NCBI RefSeq assembly: GCF_022346925.1
Contig: NZ_JAKRNJ010000013.1
Span: 1 to 48,717, forward strand
Reading direction: 5' to 3'
Origin: Microvirga sp. ACRRW
GTDB lineage: Bacteria; Pseudomonadota; Alphaproteobacteria; Rhizobiales; Beijerinckiaceae
Length of the DNA stretch: 48,717 nt
Translations under genes and position numbers: made by a program
Part shown: in pieces, positions 25,002 through 34,271 of the stretch
Layout of the letters: every line of letters begins with the position of its first letter
Numbering within the stretch: the stretch's first letter is position 1
The notes under the pieces: model-generated
Database searches by the model: none
What the model saw: only the letters and a program-made list of their open reading frames with translations
Told to the model about the DNA's origin: nothing

Positions 25002-26723
25002 ATGTCCCGACCCATATCCCTCGATCCCGCTCTCGTTGAAGCCGCTCAGACCGCGACCGCTTGGCCTTTCGAAGAGGCCCGCAAGCTCGTGGAGCGTCTC
25101 AAACGCACGGGTAAGAAGGAGGCCCTGTTCGAGACCGGCTATGGCCCCTCGGGCCTGCCGCATATAGGCACCTTCGGCGAGGTGGCCCGTACCAGTATGG
25201 TGCGCCATGCCTTTCGTGTGTTGACGGGCGACATCATCCCGACAAGGCTTTTCGCCTTCTCGGACGACATGGACGGTCTGCGCAAGGTTCCGGACAATGT
25301 CCCGAACAAGGAGCTGCTCACGGCAGCCCTCGGCAAGCCGCTGACGCAGGTGCCGGACCCGTTCGGCACGCATGAGAGCTTCGCTCATCACAACAATGCG
25401 CGCCTGCGCGAATTCCTCGATGCCTTCGGTTTCGATTACGAGTTCAAGTCGGCGACCGAGTGCTACAAGACAGGCGTCTTCGACAAGACTCTGCTGACCG
25501 TGCTCGAGCGCTATGACGCGGTGATGGCGATCATGCTGCCGTCCCTGCGCGAGGAGCGTCAGCAATCCTATTCGCCCTTCCTGCCGATCCATCCGAAGAC
25601 GGGCATCGTGATGCAGGTGGCCATCGACGAGCGCAAGCTCGACGCAGGCACTATCGTGTGGCGCGATCCGGAAACGGGCGAACGTTTCGAGACCCCGGTG
25701 ACGGGGGGGCATGCCAAGCTGCAATGGAAGCCTGATTGGGCCATGCGCTGGGTGGCGCTTGGTGTCGATTACGAAATGGCGGGCAAGGATCTCATCGACA
25801 GCGTGAAGCTCTCGGGCGAGATCGCCAAGGCGCTCGGCGGCCTGCCGCCGGAGGGTTTCAACTACGAGCTTTTCCTCGACGACAAGGGCCAGAAGATTTC
25901 CAAGTCCAAGGGCAACGGCCTCACCATCGACGAGTGGCTGACCTATGGCACGCCGGACAGCCTGGGCCTCTTCATGTTCAACAAGCCGCGCGAGGCGAAG
26001 AAGCTCTATTTCGACGTGATCCCGCGCCAGGTGGACGATTATCTGACCTTCCTGGAGAAGTATCCGGCGCAGGACGCGAAGGCGCGTCTGATGAACCCTG
26101 TCTGGCATCTTCATGCAGGCGAGCCGCCGGCAGCGGAGCTGGTCTCATCGGCCGGTTCCAACCAGCCCGGCACGACAATCTCGTTCTCGATGCTGCTCAA
26201 CCTCGTCGCCGTGGCGAATTCCGAAGATCCGGCGGTGCTCTGGGGCTTCATCCGCCGTTATGCGCCGGGCGTTTCGCCCGAGACCCATCCGCGCCTCGAC
26301 AGCCTCGTGAGGGGCGCTGGGCGCTACTTCGAAGATTTCGTGAAGCCGCAAAAGACCTATCGTCTGGCCGACGATGTCGAAGCCGCTTCCCTGAAGCGTC
26401 TGAGCGATGTGCTGGCCTCGTTCGAAACGGGCGAGCGTCCTGCAACGGCGGAAGCGATTCAGGAAGAGATCTACAATGTCGGCCGTACCGAGCCGCGCTA
26501 TCAGGATTTCAAGGCCAAGGGTGCTACGCCTGAGCGCCCGGGCGTATCCATCGAGTGGTTCAACACGATCTATCAGGTGCTGCTGGGCGAACCGCGCGGT
26601 CCTCGCTTCGGTTCATTCACCGCGCTCTATGGCGTGAAGGAAACGCGCGCGCTGATCGCGAAGGCGCTTGCCGGTGATCTGGTGCGCGAGCACGAAGAAT
26701 TCCTGAAATCGCGGGCAGCCTAA
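25002..26723 (+). CDS. lysK: Class I lysyl-tRNA synthetase
   Basis: Charges tRNA-Lys with lysine, an essential cytosolic step. The product of 573 residues from the ATG at 25002 begins [16 protein letters not shown]; the frame is open 69 bases upstream, but that stretch is unlike the family. The Rossmann-fold HIGH-type motif is [10 protein letters not shown] (about 49-58) and the KMSKS-type motif is KISKSKGNG (about 295-303), both diagnostic of the archaeal-type class I enzyme used by alphaproteobacteria instead of LysS. The C-terminal helical anticodon-binding part is complete. Confidence 0.97.
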   Translation: MSRPISLDPALVEAAQTATAWPFEEARKLVERLKRTGKKEALFETGYGPSGLPHIGTFGEVARTSMVRHAFRVLTGDIIPTRLFAFSDDMDGLRKVPDNVPNKELLTAALGKPLTQVPDPFGTHESFAHHNNARLREFLDAFGFDYEFKSATECYKTGVFDKTLLTVLERYDAVMAIMLPSLREERQQSYSPFLPIHPKTGIVMQVAIDERKLDAGTIVWRDPETGERFETPVTGGHAKLQWKPDWAMRWVALGVDYEMAGKDLIDSVKLSGEIAKALGGLPPEGFNYELFLDDKGQKISKSKGNGLTIDEWLTYGTPDSLGLFMFNKPREAKKLYFDVIPRQVDDYLTFLEKYPAQDAKARLMNPVWHLHAGEPPAAELVSSAGSNQPGTTISFSMLLNLVAVANSEDPAVLWGFIRRYAPGVSPETHPRLDSLVRGAGRYFEDFVKPQKTYRLADDVEAASLKRLSDVLASFETGERPATAEAIQEEIYNVGRTEPRYQDFKAKGATPERPGVSIEWFNTIYQVLLGEPRGPRFGSFTALYGVKETRALIAKALAGDLVREHEEFLKSRAA

Positions 26724-26726
26724 AAA

Positions 26727-26764
26727 ATATTGGCCCCAAAAGTGATCGCACTCTTGGGGCCAAT
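26727..26764 (-). terminator. Terminator between lysK and the convergent repressor
   Basis: ATTGGCCCCAA (26729-26739) pairs perfectly with TTGGGGCCAAT (26754-26764) across a 14-base loop. On the minus strand it is followed by ATTTTTTA, so it best terminates the repressor gene; on the plus strand the T-run (GTTTTTG) lies 8 bases beyond the stem. Probably bidirectional. Confidence 0.85.
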
Positions 26765-26787
26765 CCGATGCGTTTTTGATAAAGCCT

Positions 26788-27420
26788 CTACTGCCGTGCC
26801 CACATGACGCGCGCGATCCAGGCGATTTCCTCTGCGGGAATGATCCGGTCTTCGCTGTCCTTGGTGAGGGAGGACAGCTCCAGGGTCTTGGCCGAGCGGC
26901 GCTTGAGTTCCTGGGCAAGAATTTCGCCTGTCGTCGTGCACACGACCACGCGATCGCCCTTGCGAGGACTTGCCGTCGGAGAGACGATGAGGACGTCGCC
27001 GTCGCGGTAAAGCGGCGCCATGGCATCGCCGGTCACCTCAATGGCAAACACCTTCTCCTGACCGAAATCGGGAAACTCGATCTCGTCCCAGCCCGGGCCG
27101 CCGGCAGGGGCGCCTTCATCGGTGACTATCTTGCCGGCACTGGCTTGCGCCATGCCGATCATGGGGATCATGGAACGGCGCAGCGAACCCGAGGGCTCGA
27201 CGAGACGCAGAAAATCCTCCAACGTCGCGCCCGTGGCGCGAAGGATCTTCGAGATGGATTCCGTCGAGGGCCAGCGCTCCCGACCTTCTGGGCTGACACG
27301 CTTCGATTTGTTGAAACTGGTGGCATCAAGGCCTGCTTTGCGCGCCAGCCCGGATGCGGTCATTCCGTGCCGAGAAGCGAGTGCATCGATAGCGGCCCAA
27401 ACGCGCTCGTGGGATAACAT
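26788..27420 (-). CDS. LexA/CI-fold repressor with inactivated S24 peptidase domain
   Basis: A 210-residue regulator: an N-terminal helix-turn-helix (about 5-75, ERVWAAIDALASRHGMTASGLARKAG) and a C-terminal S24 peptidase fold (about 85-208). In active LexA/CI proteins the catalytic Ser lies in GDSM and the catalytic Lys in a motif such as AKEL or VKRL. Here these positions read GDAM (Ala133) and AQEL (Gln170), so both catalytic residues are absent and RecA-stimulated self-cleavage is not expected. A possible AG cleavage pair remains near residues 95-96. It is probably a stable dimeric repressor with its own dyad operator just upstream. It is not the LexA of this organism. Confidence 0.88.
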   Translation of the reverse strand: MLSHERVWAAIDALASRHGMTASGLARKAGLDATSFNKSKRVSPEGRERWPSTESISKILRATGATLEDFLRLVEPSGSLRRSMIPMIGMAQASAGKIVTDEGAPAGGPGWDEIEFPDFGQEKVFAIEVTGDAMAPLYRDGDVLIVSPTASPRKGDRVVVCTTTGEILAQELKRRSAKTLELSSLTKDSEDRIIPAEEIAWIARVMWARQ

Positions 27421-27430
27421 TGTATGAACC

Positions 27431-27463
27431 TTCGCACAAAAGCGAAATATAATTGAAAGCGAA
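27431..27463. promoter_or_regulatory. Candidate operator of the S24-type repressor
   Basis: Dyad TTCGC-ACAAAA-GCGAA (27431-27446) begins 11 bases upstream of the repressor start codon. The half-site AAAGCGAA at 27439-27446 is repeated directly at 27456-27463. The position between the repressor and the divergent DUF952-pyrD genes suits autoregulation. Confidence 0.5.
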
Positions 27464-27576
27464 CTTATGCCTAGGAATTAAGGTTGTTCTATGGCTCGTG
27501 CAACAGACAAAAATGCATTGAGACATTATGTCTAATCGGGGTTGCTCCGGAAGCAGCGTTGAGTGTCGGTAGTTTA

Positions 27577-27921
27577 ATGCGCATCATCTACAAAATCAGC
27601 CCAGAAAGCCTTTGGCGTGAAGCGGAGAGGCTCAATTCCTTTGGGGGAGCGCCCATCGATATACAGGATGGATACCTCCATTTTTCCACGGAAAATCAGG
27701 TTAGAGAAACTGCGACCAGGCATTTTGCAGGACAAGGCGATCTTTTGTTGATCGCCATCGATGCTGACAAGCTCGGTTCGGCCTTGCGCTATGAGCCGTC
27801 GCGAGGAGGCGATCTTTTCCCGCATCTTTACGCGCCGCTTGCCTTGTCAGCGGTCCTGTGGGTAAAGCCGCTGCCACTCGGTCCTGATGGCCGCCACGTT
27901 TTTCCGGATCTCGATTCATGA
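27577..27921 (+). CDS. DUF952 family protein
   Basis: A 114-residue protein from the ATG at 27577 ([13 protein letters not shown]); the frame extends upstream without family-like sequence. DUF952 landmarks are present: an early KI-x-x-x-x-W, then [32 protein letters not shown], and a closing [15 protein letters not shown]. The family is of unknown biochemistry, with a fold related to ADP-ribosyltransferase/RNA 2'-phosphotransferase-like proteins. The stop overlaps the pyrD start by 4 bases (ATGA), and DUF952 is often found beside pyrD in this class, so the two are co-translated. Confidence 0.88.
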   Translation: MRIIYKISPESLWREAERLNSFGGAPIDIQDGYLHFSTENQVRETATRHFAGQGDLLLIAIDADKLGSALRYEPSRGGDLFPHLYAPLALSAVLWVKPLPLGPDGRHVFPDLDS

Positions 27922-29003
27922 TCGGTGCTCTCTTCTCCCTCGCCAAACCCGCGCTGCATGCGCTCGATGCGGAGACGGCGCATCAGCTGACAATCCGCGG
28001 CTTGGCATTGATGCCGCTAGCCCCCGCACCGAAGGATGATGCCCGGTTGTCCGTGGAACTGTTCGGTCGGCAATTCCCCAACCCCGTTGGGCTTGCTGCA
28101 GGCTTCGACAAGCAGTGCGAAGTGCCCGACCAGCTTCTCTCTCTCGGTTTCGGTTTCGTGGAGCTTGGCGGGGTGGTGCCGAAGCCGCAAACCGGCAATC
28201 CGCGCCCGCGCGTGTTCCGACTTGTGCAGGACGAGGCCGTCATCAACCGCTTCGGGCTCAACAGCGATGGGTTGGAGGCCGCGCGCCAGCGCCTCGCAAG
28301 TCGCCTTGGACGCCCTGGAATCGTCGGCGTGAATATTGGCGCGAACAAGGATTCGACGGATCGCATTGCCGATTACGTCACCTGCATACAGTCGCTTTGC
28401 GGGCTCGTGGATTTTCTCACGATCAATGTGTCCTCGCCCAACACGCCTGGGCTTCGCGACCTGCAAGGTGAGGCGTTCCTCGACGATCTCCTCGCCCGCA
28501 GTATCGAGGCCCGCAACAAGACCGATGACGGCCGCAGGAAGACGACCATCCTGTTGAAGATCGCACCCGACATCTCGCTCGAGACGCTCGATGCCATCGT
28601 AGCGACTGCGCTCAAGCGCGGCATCGACGGCCTTACCGTTTCCAACACGACGGTTGCACGGCCCGAGACCTTACGGGAAAAGGCGCTTGCAAGCGAGACA
28701 GGCGGGCTATCGGGCAAGCCGCTCTTCGTTCCCTCCACCAAGATCCTCGCGGAAACCTATCTTCGCGTCGAGCGCAAGCTTCCGCTTATTGGAGTCGGCG
28801 GCGTCGATTCAGCCGAAGCCGCTTGGGCAAAGATTCGCGCAGGCGCGAGCCTCGTGCAGCTTTACTCCGCGATGGTCTACAAGGGGCCGGGTCTGATCGG
28901 CGACATCAAAAGCGGGCTCCTGCAGAAAGTGGAGAAGGAGAAGACATCGCTCGCGCAAGCGATCGGTCGCGATGCTGCGGAGATTGCGAAAGGCCTCTTT
29001 TAG
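27918..29003 (+). CDS. pyrD: Dihydroorotate dehydrogenase, quinone type
   Basis: Oxidises dihydroorotate to orotate in pyrimidine synthesis, passing electrons to membrane quinone. The 361-residue class 2 enzyme has an N-terminal membrane-associating helix ([19 protein letters not shown]). FMN/substrate motifs include [55 protein letters not shown] (with the catalytic Ser), LKIAPD, VSNTT and IGVGGVDS. Length is typical. The ATG at 27918 overlaps the DUF952 stop. Confidence 0.97.
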   Translation: MIGALFSLAKPALHALDAETAHQLTIRGLALMPLAPAPKDDARLSVELFGRQFPNPVGLAAGFDKQCEVPDQLLSLGFGFVELGGVVPKPQTGNPRPRVFRLVQDEAVINRFGLNSDGLEAARQRLASRLGRPGIVGVNIGANKDSTDRIADYVTCIQSLCGLVDFLTINVSSPNTPGLRDLQGEAFLDDLLARSIEARNKTDDGRRKTTILLKIAPDISLETLDAIVATALKRGIDGLTVSNTTVARPETLREKALASETGGLSGKPLFVPSTKILAETYLRVERKLPLIGVGGVDSAEAAWAKIRAGASLVQLYSAMVYKGPGLIGDIKSGLLQKVEKEKTSLAQAIGRDAAEIAKGLF

Positions 29004-29041
29004 AGGCTCAATGCTAGCCACTAAGGCCTGGATGAATTTCT

Positions 29042-30169
29042 CTAGGGCTGTTCGGGGCTAACGCTTTTGTTCTCGTCAGTTCTGCCGATGTGAAAGAGCG
29101 CTTGCCTCTGGATTGCCGCGAGCCATTGTCCTTTCCTCGCCTTCTCCAAAATGCGCGCTGCCAGGACAGGAGCCGCGATTCCAAGCGCCAGATAAAGGAT
29201 AATGAAATGCGGGCGGGTAGGCTTTACCATCGTAAAAGCATTGACGGCTGAGGGTGAAACCAATCCCAGAACGGCAAAGACGAGATTGATGCTCGCGAAA
29301 ACCGTCATGTGCCATGACATGATGGGCTTACTGTAAATTCCCAGTGTCTTAAGCCAGGACAAAGATTGAAGTCCCTCCGCCGCGAACAGCACCATGGCAA
29401 TACCCAGGAACGCCAGGAAGGTGTGAACGAGAAAGCCGGACTTGTAGAGGCTAAATGCCATGCTCATCGGGACTGTCGTGAGCAGATGGGAGATCACATA
29501 ATAGACAGCATAAAGAAGCACTGCCGCCAGTAGACAAGGCAGTAGACCGGGCAGCCGCAACTTGTTCTGGGCGACGTGTCCGAGGAGACAGAAGAAGGCT
29601 CCTACAAAGACCTGGGACAGCACGTTCCAAAGCCAAAACTTTGAACTTGCAAGTTCAGAGGCGAAGATCTGCATGCCGAGGAAACCCATGCAGGTTGCGA
29701 TGATGATCTGAAGCACAAGCCCGAACCGTTCCGGCAATTGCGCGAGTCCCTTGAGAATGAGCACGCACAAGAGACGAACGAAAAAGAGGGCGATGAGAAA
29801 CCAGGCAACGAGAAAAAGGATCACATGGTGGCTGTTGGCGGTGAAGGGCTTGGTGAAATAAGTCTGCCAGTCCAGCGGCGAGGAGGTCCTGAGATTCAAC
29901 CCCATGGGTTGAAAGACCAATACGGTCAAAGTCGCAAAGATCCCCACATGCACCAACGTGTAGAACAGCAGGGACTGACTGTCGCGCTTCAGGAGAGATG
30001 CTACAGGCAATGAAGCAAGAAGAGACATGCCGCTTAAAAAGAAGAAAAGCGGCATGTGAAATCCGTATGGATGTACGAAGAAAGGGTCCTGCGTGGTCAT
30101 GTGGCCGCGCACGACGAAAATAATGCCGAGCCCCCGAGCGACAGCGAGAGCATTTTTATTCAAAAGCAT
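29042..30169 (-). CDS. Acyltransferase family 3 (OPG/OafA-type) membrane protein
   Basis: A 375-residue polytopic inner-membrane protein with about 10 hydrophobic helices. The N-terminus LNKNALAVARGLGIIFVVRGHM carries the family-3 landmark in which a His after the first helix is catalytic, followed by FHMPLFFFLSGM. Such proteins transfer acetyl, succinyl or other acyl groups to exported glycans or lipids, or act as fucose-type acyltransferases. No glycan gene is adjacent, so the substrate is unknown. A perfect 14-base palindrome lies 65 bases upstream. The G+C content appears lower than in the neighbours, which may indicate acquisition. Confidence 0.88.
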   Translation of the reverse strand: MLLNKNALAVARGLGIIFVVRGHMTTQDPFFVHPYGFHMPLFFFLSGMSLLASLPVASLLKRDSQSLLFYTLVHVGIFATLTVLVFQPMGLNLRTSSPLDWQTYFTKPFTANSHHVILFLVAWFLIALFFVRLLCVLILKGLAQLPERFGLVLQIIIATCMGFLGMQIFASELASSKFWLWNVLSQVFVGAFFCLLGHVAQNKLRLPGLLPCLLAAVLLYAVYYVISHLLTTVPMSMAFSLYKSGFLVHTFLAFLGIAMVLFAAEGLQSLSWLKTLGIYSKPIMSWHMTVFASINLVFAVLGLVSPSAVNAFTMVKPTRPHFIILYLALGIAAPVLAARILEKARKGQWLAAIQRQALFHIGRTDENKSVSPEQP

Positions 30170-30233
30170 GTCAAAGGCCGGGGTTAAAACACGATATTCC
30201 CGGCGATCGTTATAGAAATGTAATAGTGTTAAT

Positions 30234-30247
30234 CAAGAATATTCTTG
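30234..30247. promoter_or_regulatory. 14-base perfect palindrome CAAGAATATTCTTG
   Basis: Perfect dyad in the 123-base gap between the MATE exporter's 3' end and the acyltransferase start. Size and position suit a dimeric regulator's operator for the acyltransferase. No T-run follows, so it does not look like a terminator. Confidence 0.4.
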
Positions 30248-30292
30248 TCGCAGACACGGTGGATCAATAGGCGACGCTCGCGCTCAACAACT

Positions 30293-31627
30293 TCACAAAG
30301 CCGTAAATGTCTTTCTCGCCAGACGTGGATAGAGCAAAGCCTGGCCGGTGCCCCGTGTTCCCAGGAAGATGAGCAGCGCAATCCAGAGTGCGGTGTTGCC
30401 GAAGCTGCTGGACATCAGCAGGATGGCGCCGTAGACGGCGAAGGCGATGACCATGAGGTCACGCATCGGCTTGGTCCAGGTCGCTCCCGTATAGATGCCG
30501 TCGAAGGCAAATGCCGTGGCGCCGATGAACGGCGTGAGAGCTGCAAACACCAGATACTCGCGTGCATAGGTGCGCACTTCAGCGTTGGTCGACACGAAGT
30601 CGATGAACATCCCGCCGCCGATCAGGAAGATCGCCGATACGGCAAAGCCGAATCCCAGGCTCCAGCCTAGGCTCAAGTGAATGGCACGGCGGAAGCCGCG
30701 CTCGTCACGCGCGCCCAGGCTTTGACCGCAGAGCGTTTCCGCTGCGGTGGCGAAACCGTCCAGGAAATAGCCGCCGATCAGGAACATGTTGTAGAGCACC
30801 GCATTCGCGGCAAGCGTGACATCGCCTGAGCGGGCACCGAGCGCGCTGAAGATCCAGAAGGCGAGGATCAGTGCCACGTTGCGGATCATGATGTCCCGGT
30901 TCATAGCGAGCGTCTGCACGATCGCGGCGCGGTTCAGCACTTCGGCCCAGGTCACGGAAAGCGGGTTCGATCCGAGACGGCGCAGCACCAGAATGCCCAG
31001 GCCGACGCCTAAAACTTCTGCAATCGCCGTGCCGATGGCCGCACCCGCGATGCCAAGATCGAAGAACAGCACGAGGCCTGCCGTGAGCAGGATGTTCGCA
31101 ACGTTGATGGCAACCTGTAGAAACAGGCCGAGATCCGTGCGGCCGCGTCCCAGCGTCGAACCAAGGATGACGTAGTTCGCCAGCGTGAACGGTGCCGACC
31201 AAATGCGGATGAAGAAGTAAGTGGAAAGCGCCTCCGTCACCGCCTCGCTCGCGCCGGCCGCATGAAACGCGAGGGTTCCGATGGGCCATTGCAGCAGGAT
31301 CAACAGAAGGCCGGTGATGCCCGCCACCAGGAAGGCACGGGCAAGCGTCAGGTCGACCTCGCGCTTGTTGCCGGCGCCTGTCGCCTGCGCGGTCAGGCCG
31401 GCTGTCGCCATGCGCAAGGAGCCGAAGCTCCAGAACACGAAGTCGAAGATCACGGCACCTAAAGCCACCGCGCCGAGGAGATGCGCTTCGCCAAGCCGTC
31501 CGATCACCGTCGCATCGACGAGACCCAGGAGGGGTGTCGTCATGTGCGACAGGGTCATCGGCAGAGCAAGAGCCAGCATCCGCCGATGGGAAACCTCAGG
31601 GCGATAGGAATCGAGAGTGCCGTCCAT
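30293..31627 (-). CDS. MATE family efflux transporter, DinF-like
   Basis: A 444-residue inner-membrane multidrug/toxin exporter driven by H+ or Na+. Twelve hydrophobic helices in two homologous halves are visible, starting LALALPMTLSHMTTPLLGLVD with the usual early Pro/Asp pattern, then GLTAQATGAG and, in the second half, GYFLDGFATAAETLCGQ, the DinF-branch signature. The start ATG at 31627 gives normal length. It lies 15 bases after the small DUF6460-like gene on the same strand and is probably co-transcribed. No LexA box was found upstream, although dinF is SOS-controlled in E. coli. Confidence 0.93.
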   Translation of the reverse strand: MDGTLDSYRPEVSHRRMLALALPMTLSHMTTPLLGLVDATVIGRLGEAHLLGAVALGAVIFDFVFWSFGSLRMATAGLTAQATGAGNKREVDLTLARAFLVAGITGLLLILLQWPIGTLAFHAAGASEAVTEALSTYFFIRIWSAPFTLANYVILGSTLGRGRTDLGLFLQVAINVANILLTAGLVLFFDLGIAGAAIGTAIAEVLGVGLGILVLRRLGSNPLSVTWAEVLNRAAIVQTLAMNRDIMIRNVALILAFWIFSALGARSGDVTLAANAVLYNMFLIGGYFLDGFATAAETLCGQSLGARDERGFRRAIHLSLGWSLGFGFAVSAIFLIGGGMFIDFVSTNAEVRTYAREYLVFAALTPFIGATAFAFDGIYTGATWTKPMRDLMVIAFAVYGAILLMSSSFGNTALWIALLIFLGTRGTGQALLYPRLARKTFTAL

Positions 31628-31642
31628 GGAAGAGACGTCCGA

Positions 31643-31903
31643 TCAACGCTGGCCGAAAAGCCGGGACAGGAGCCAGAGCGGCACCACGATCACCGCGCCA
31701 TAGAGGATCCAGAGACCGACCTCCTTCACCGTATCCAGGCTGAGATCCAGAACAGAGCTGATCCAGTTGAACAGGCCCTCGATCAAACCAAGGGGCGTGA
31801 TGTCGAGGAAAGCCATGAAGGCGCCGACGAGGAGCGACAGGAAGATGAGCTTGGCGAGCACCGAGCCGGGCGAGCCACCGAGGAACCGGGACAGGTTGGA
31901 CAT
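31643..31903 (-). CDS. Small two-helix membrane protein, DUF6460-like
   Basis: An 86-residue product starting MSNLSRFLGGSPGSVLAKL, a beginning I associate with DUF6460 proteins of Hyphomicrobiales. It has two hydrophobic segments at about 15-38 and 62-82 with an amphipathic stretch between, and a basic C-terminus (RLFGQR). Function unknown. It directly precedes the MATE exporter gene on the same strand. Confidence 0.82.
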   Translation of the reverse strand: MSNLSRFLGGSPGSVLAKLIFLSLLVGAFMAFLDITPLGLIEGLFNWISSVLDLSLDTVKEVGLWILYGAVIVVPLWLLSRLFGQR

Positions 31904-31969
31904 ATCGTCAATCTCGTCAGAAAGCGTAACTGGACGTGCGGAGTCGCCTGTGCTTCATCGCAAGGGCTG

Positions 31970-32941
31970 ATGATGAACGCAACCCTGCTCGAGCCCCTCA
32001 TGATCGATCCAGCTCTCTTCGACCCCGCCGCTATCAGCGAGGAGATCCGCGCCCAGAACGCGGATATCGTGGCCAAGCTCGCGGCCCTTCCGGACCCCAT
32101 GTCGGTGCCTCCGGCTCTTGTGCGTGAGCGCCGCCGCCAGGGCCTCGGGCCGTTTCCCCTGATGCCTTCGAGCCCGAAAGCCCAGGTCATTGAGATCGAC
32201 GGGCCCGCAGGGCCGATTCCGTTGCGGATCATCGCGCCCGAGACGCCGCGCGGCGTCTATTTCCACATTCATGGTGGCGGCTGGACCTGGGGCACCTCGG
32301 ACGAGCAGGACCCCTGGCTCGACCGTCTGGCGGAGCGCTGCGGCCTTGCGGTGGTGTCGGTGGAATACCGGCTCGCCCCTGAAAATCCTTATCCGGCCGG
32401 TCCTGACGATTGTGAGGCGGCGGCCCTGTGGGTCCTCCGCGAGGCGGAAAGCCGCTTCGGCACCTCCCGCCTATTCATCGGCGGCGAATCGGCTGGCGCC
32501 CATCTGTCTGCCGTGACCATCCTGCGCCTGCGCGACAGGCACGGCCTGAAGCCGTTCCGGGGCGCGAACCTCTTTGCGGGTTGCTATGACCTGAATCTGA
32601 CGCCCAGCGTCCGGCACTGGGGGGCTGAGCGATTGATCCTCAACACCAACGATGTGCGGGTTTTTGCCAACAACTTCGTCGGCCATGTGGATGACCGGAC
32701 CAATCCGGATATCTCGCCGCTTTACGCCGATCTGAAGGGCCTTCCGCCAGCCCTGTTCTCGGTCGGCACGAAGGACATGCTGCTCGACGACACGCTCTTC
32801 ATGGCGTCGCGCTATGCGGCTTCCGGCAACAAGACCGACCTCGCCATCTGGCCGGGCGGCTGCCACGTGTTCATCCGCTTCGACAGCGCCATGAGCGAGA
32901 AGGCGCTCTCGCGGATCGACGCTTTCATCGAGGCTCTCTAA
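31970..32941 (+). CDS. Alpha/beta hydrolase, hormone-sensitive lipase family
   Basis: A 323-residue cytosolic esterase. The frame runs far upstream through the opposite-strand genes; I chose the ATG at 31970 (MMNATLLEPLM), with CAAGGG just before it; the ATG one codon later is equivalent. The oxyanion-hole motif HGGGWTWG is at about 101-108, the nucleophile Ser174 in GGESAGAH, the Asp probably in GTKDMLLDD (about 266) and the His in GGCHVF. The order and spacing are those of family IV (HSL) esterases acting on short acyl esters. No substrate clue in the neighbourhood. Confidence 0.92.
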   Translation: MMNATLLEPLMIDPALFDPAAISEEIRAQNADIVAKLAALPDPMSVPPALVRERRRQGLGPFPLMPSSPKAQVIEIDGPAGPIPLRIIAPETPRGVYFHIHGGGWTWGTSDEQDPWLDRLAERCGLAVVSVEYRLAPENPYPAGPDDCEAAALWVLREAESRFGTSRLFIGGESAGAHLSAVTILRLRDRHGLKPFRGANLFAGCYDLNLTPSVRHWGAERLILNTNDVRVFANNFVGHVDDRTNPDISPLYADLKGLPPALFSVGTKDMLLDDTLFMASRYAASGNKTDLAIWPGGCHVFIRFDSAMSEKALSRIDAFIEAL

Positions 32942-32957
32942 GCCTTCATCCCAAAAG

Positions 32958-32994
32958 AAAAGCCCTCGTCCTGAACGCCAGGGCGAGGGCTTTT
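32958..32994. terminator. Bidirectional intrinsic terminator
   Basis: AAAAGCCCTCG (32958-32968) pairs with CGAGGGCTTTT (32984-32994); the stem continues inward through a T-G pair and CCTG/CAGG to a 5-base loop, about 16 pairs in all. A T-run follows in both directions, serving the hydrolase and the convergent LuxR-type regulator. Confidence 0.92.
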
Positions 32995-33010
32995 GCTTGA
33001 GACGAAACTT

Positions 33011-33682
33011 TTAATCCGCGCTGGCCTGCGAGGGGCGTTGGGTCACGCCGATCTTGGAGGCCGCGATGACCGCCTGGGTGCGGCTGTCGACGCCGAGCTT
33101 ATCGAGAATGGCCGAAACGTGGGCCTTCACGGTGGCTTCCGACACGCCGAGCTCATAGGCAATCTGCTTGTTAAGCAGGCCTTCCGACAGCATGGTCAGC
33201 ACACGGACCTGCTGCGGGGTGAGGGTGCCGAGGCGTCTGACGAGATCGGCGGTCTCCACGTCCTCGGCGGCGGAGAGATCCACATCAGGTGGGGTCCAGG
33301 TATCGCCAGCGAGAACTGCTTGGATGGCGCCGCCGATGCTGTCGATGTCGATGGATTTGGGAATGAAGCCCGAGGCGCCGAAATCCATGGCTCGGCGGAT
33401 CACATTTGGCTCCTCCGTGGCGGAGACGATCACGACCGGCAACTCGGGATATTGCGCCCGAAGCGACATGAGGCCCGAAAAGCCCTGCACGCCCGGCATT
33501 GTCAGGTCGAGGAGGATGAGGTCCACATCCCGTTCCTGAGAAAGGGAAGTATTGAGATCGTCCATGCCGCTGGCTTCGATCACCCGTGCCTGGGGCATGA
33601 TGGAGGCGACCGACTGCCTCAGTGCGCCACGGAACAGCGGATGGTCATCTGCGATGATGATCGTGGTGTTTTGACCCTGCAC
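33011..33682 (-). CDS. LuxR/NarL-family response regulator
   Basis: A 223-residue regulator. The receiver is complete: IIIADDHPLFRGAL, phospho-acceptor Asp in ILLDLTMPG (about Asp58), VIVSATEE with the conserved Ser/Thr, and the switch Lys in GFIPKS. The LuxR helix-turn-helix (about 152-210) has LTPQQVRVLTMLSEGLLNKQIA and VSEATVKAHVSAILDKL. No kinase gene is adjacent, so the partner is elsewhere. The 134-base upstream gap holds its promoter; nothing precise was identified there. Confidence 0.94.
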   Translation of the reverse strand: MQGQNTTIIIADDHPLFRGALRQSVASIMPQARVIEASGMDDLNTSLSQERDVDLILLDLTMPGVQGFSGLMSLRAQYPELPVVIVSATEEPNVIRRAMDFGASGFIPKSIDIDSIGGAIQAVLAGDTWTPPDVDLSAAEDVETADLVRRLGTLTPQQVRVLTMLSEGLLNKQIAYELGVSEATVKAHVSAILDKLGVDSRTQAVIAASKIGVTQRPSQASAD

Positions 33683-33816
33683 TACTGCCTTCTCCCACGA
33701 GAGCTTTTGTGAGCCTTAGCCGCATCTCTCATGAAATAGCAAGGCGGCAATCAAAGACTACGCCTATTCTAGGGTAAAGTGAGCAAGATGGTATACGGTA
33801 ACATACGGAATGTGGA

Positions 33817-34269
33817 TTAAGCCCCGATCAGGTGCAAGATGACGTCGCGGCTATGCGGCTGGTCGCGATGCTCCGCTAGGTAAAGCCCCTGCCAGGTGCC
33901 GAGGGCCATCTGTCCTTCCAGCACGGGAATGCTCAAGGAAACGCCCGAAAGCACGGTGCGAATATGGGCCGGCATGTCGTCGGGGCCCTCCACAGAGTGG
34001 ATATAGGCCACATCTCGAGGAGCCAGACGGTTAAAGGCCGTCATCAGGTCGAGACGAACGTCGGGATCGGCATTCTCCTGGATCAGCAGGGAGGCCGAGG
34101 TGTGGCGGCAGAAAACGGTCAGCAGCCCATGAAGAATGCCGGTGCCGAACACCCAGCGGGATACGGCTTCCGTGATCTCCACAAGCCCCTGGCCTTGTGT
34201 ATCTACCAGAAGCCGCCCGTTGATCTGTTGGGTCACGCTGCCCTCGGAGAGGGTTTCCACATTCAGCAT
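33817..34269 (-). CDS. yjbQ: YjbQ/UPF0047 family protein
   Basis: A 150-residue member of UPF0047, for which weak thiamine-phosphate-synthase activity has been reported in E. coli YjbQ. Conserved motifs are visible: FCRHTSASLLIQENAD, an Asp/His cluster near YIHSVEGPDDMPAH, SLSIPVLEGQMALGTWQGLYLAEHR and the C-terminal HSRDV. The ATG at 34269 lies 2 bases after the ligase stop with AGGAGG 8 bases upstream, so it is expressed from the ligase operon. The physiological role is unclear. Confidence 0.93.
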   Translation of the reverse strand: MLNVETLSEGSVTQQINGRLLVDTQGQGLVEITEAVSRWVFGTGILHGLLTVFCRHTSASLLIQENADPDVRLDLMTAFNRLAPRDVAYIHSVEGPDDMPAHIRTVLSGVSLSIPVLEGQMALGTWQGLYLAEHRDQPHSRDVILHLIGA

Positions 34270-34271
34270 CG

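Noticed and set aside
24939..26114. 391-codon minus-strand frame opposite lysK
   Set aside because: Shadow of the clearly identified lysK gene.
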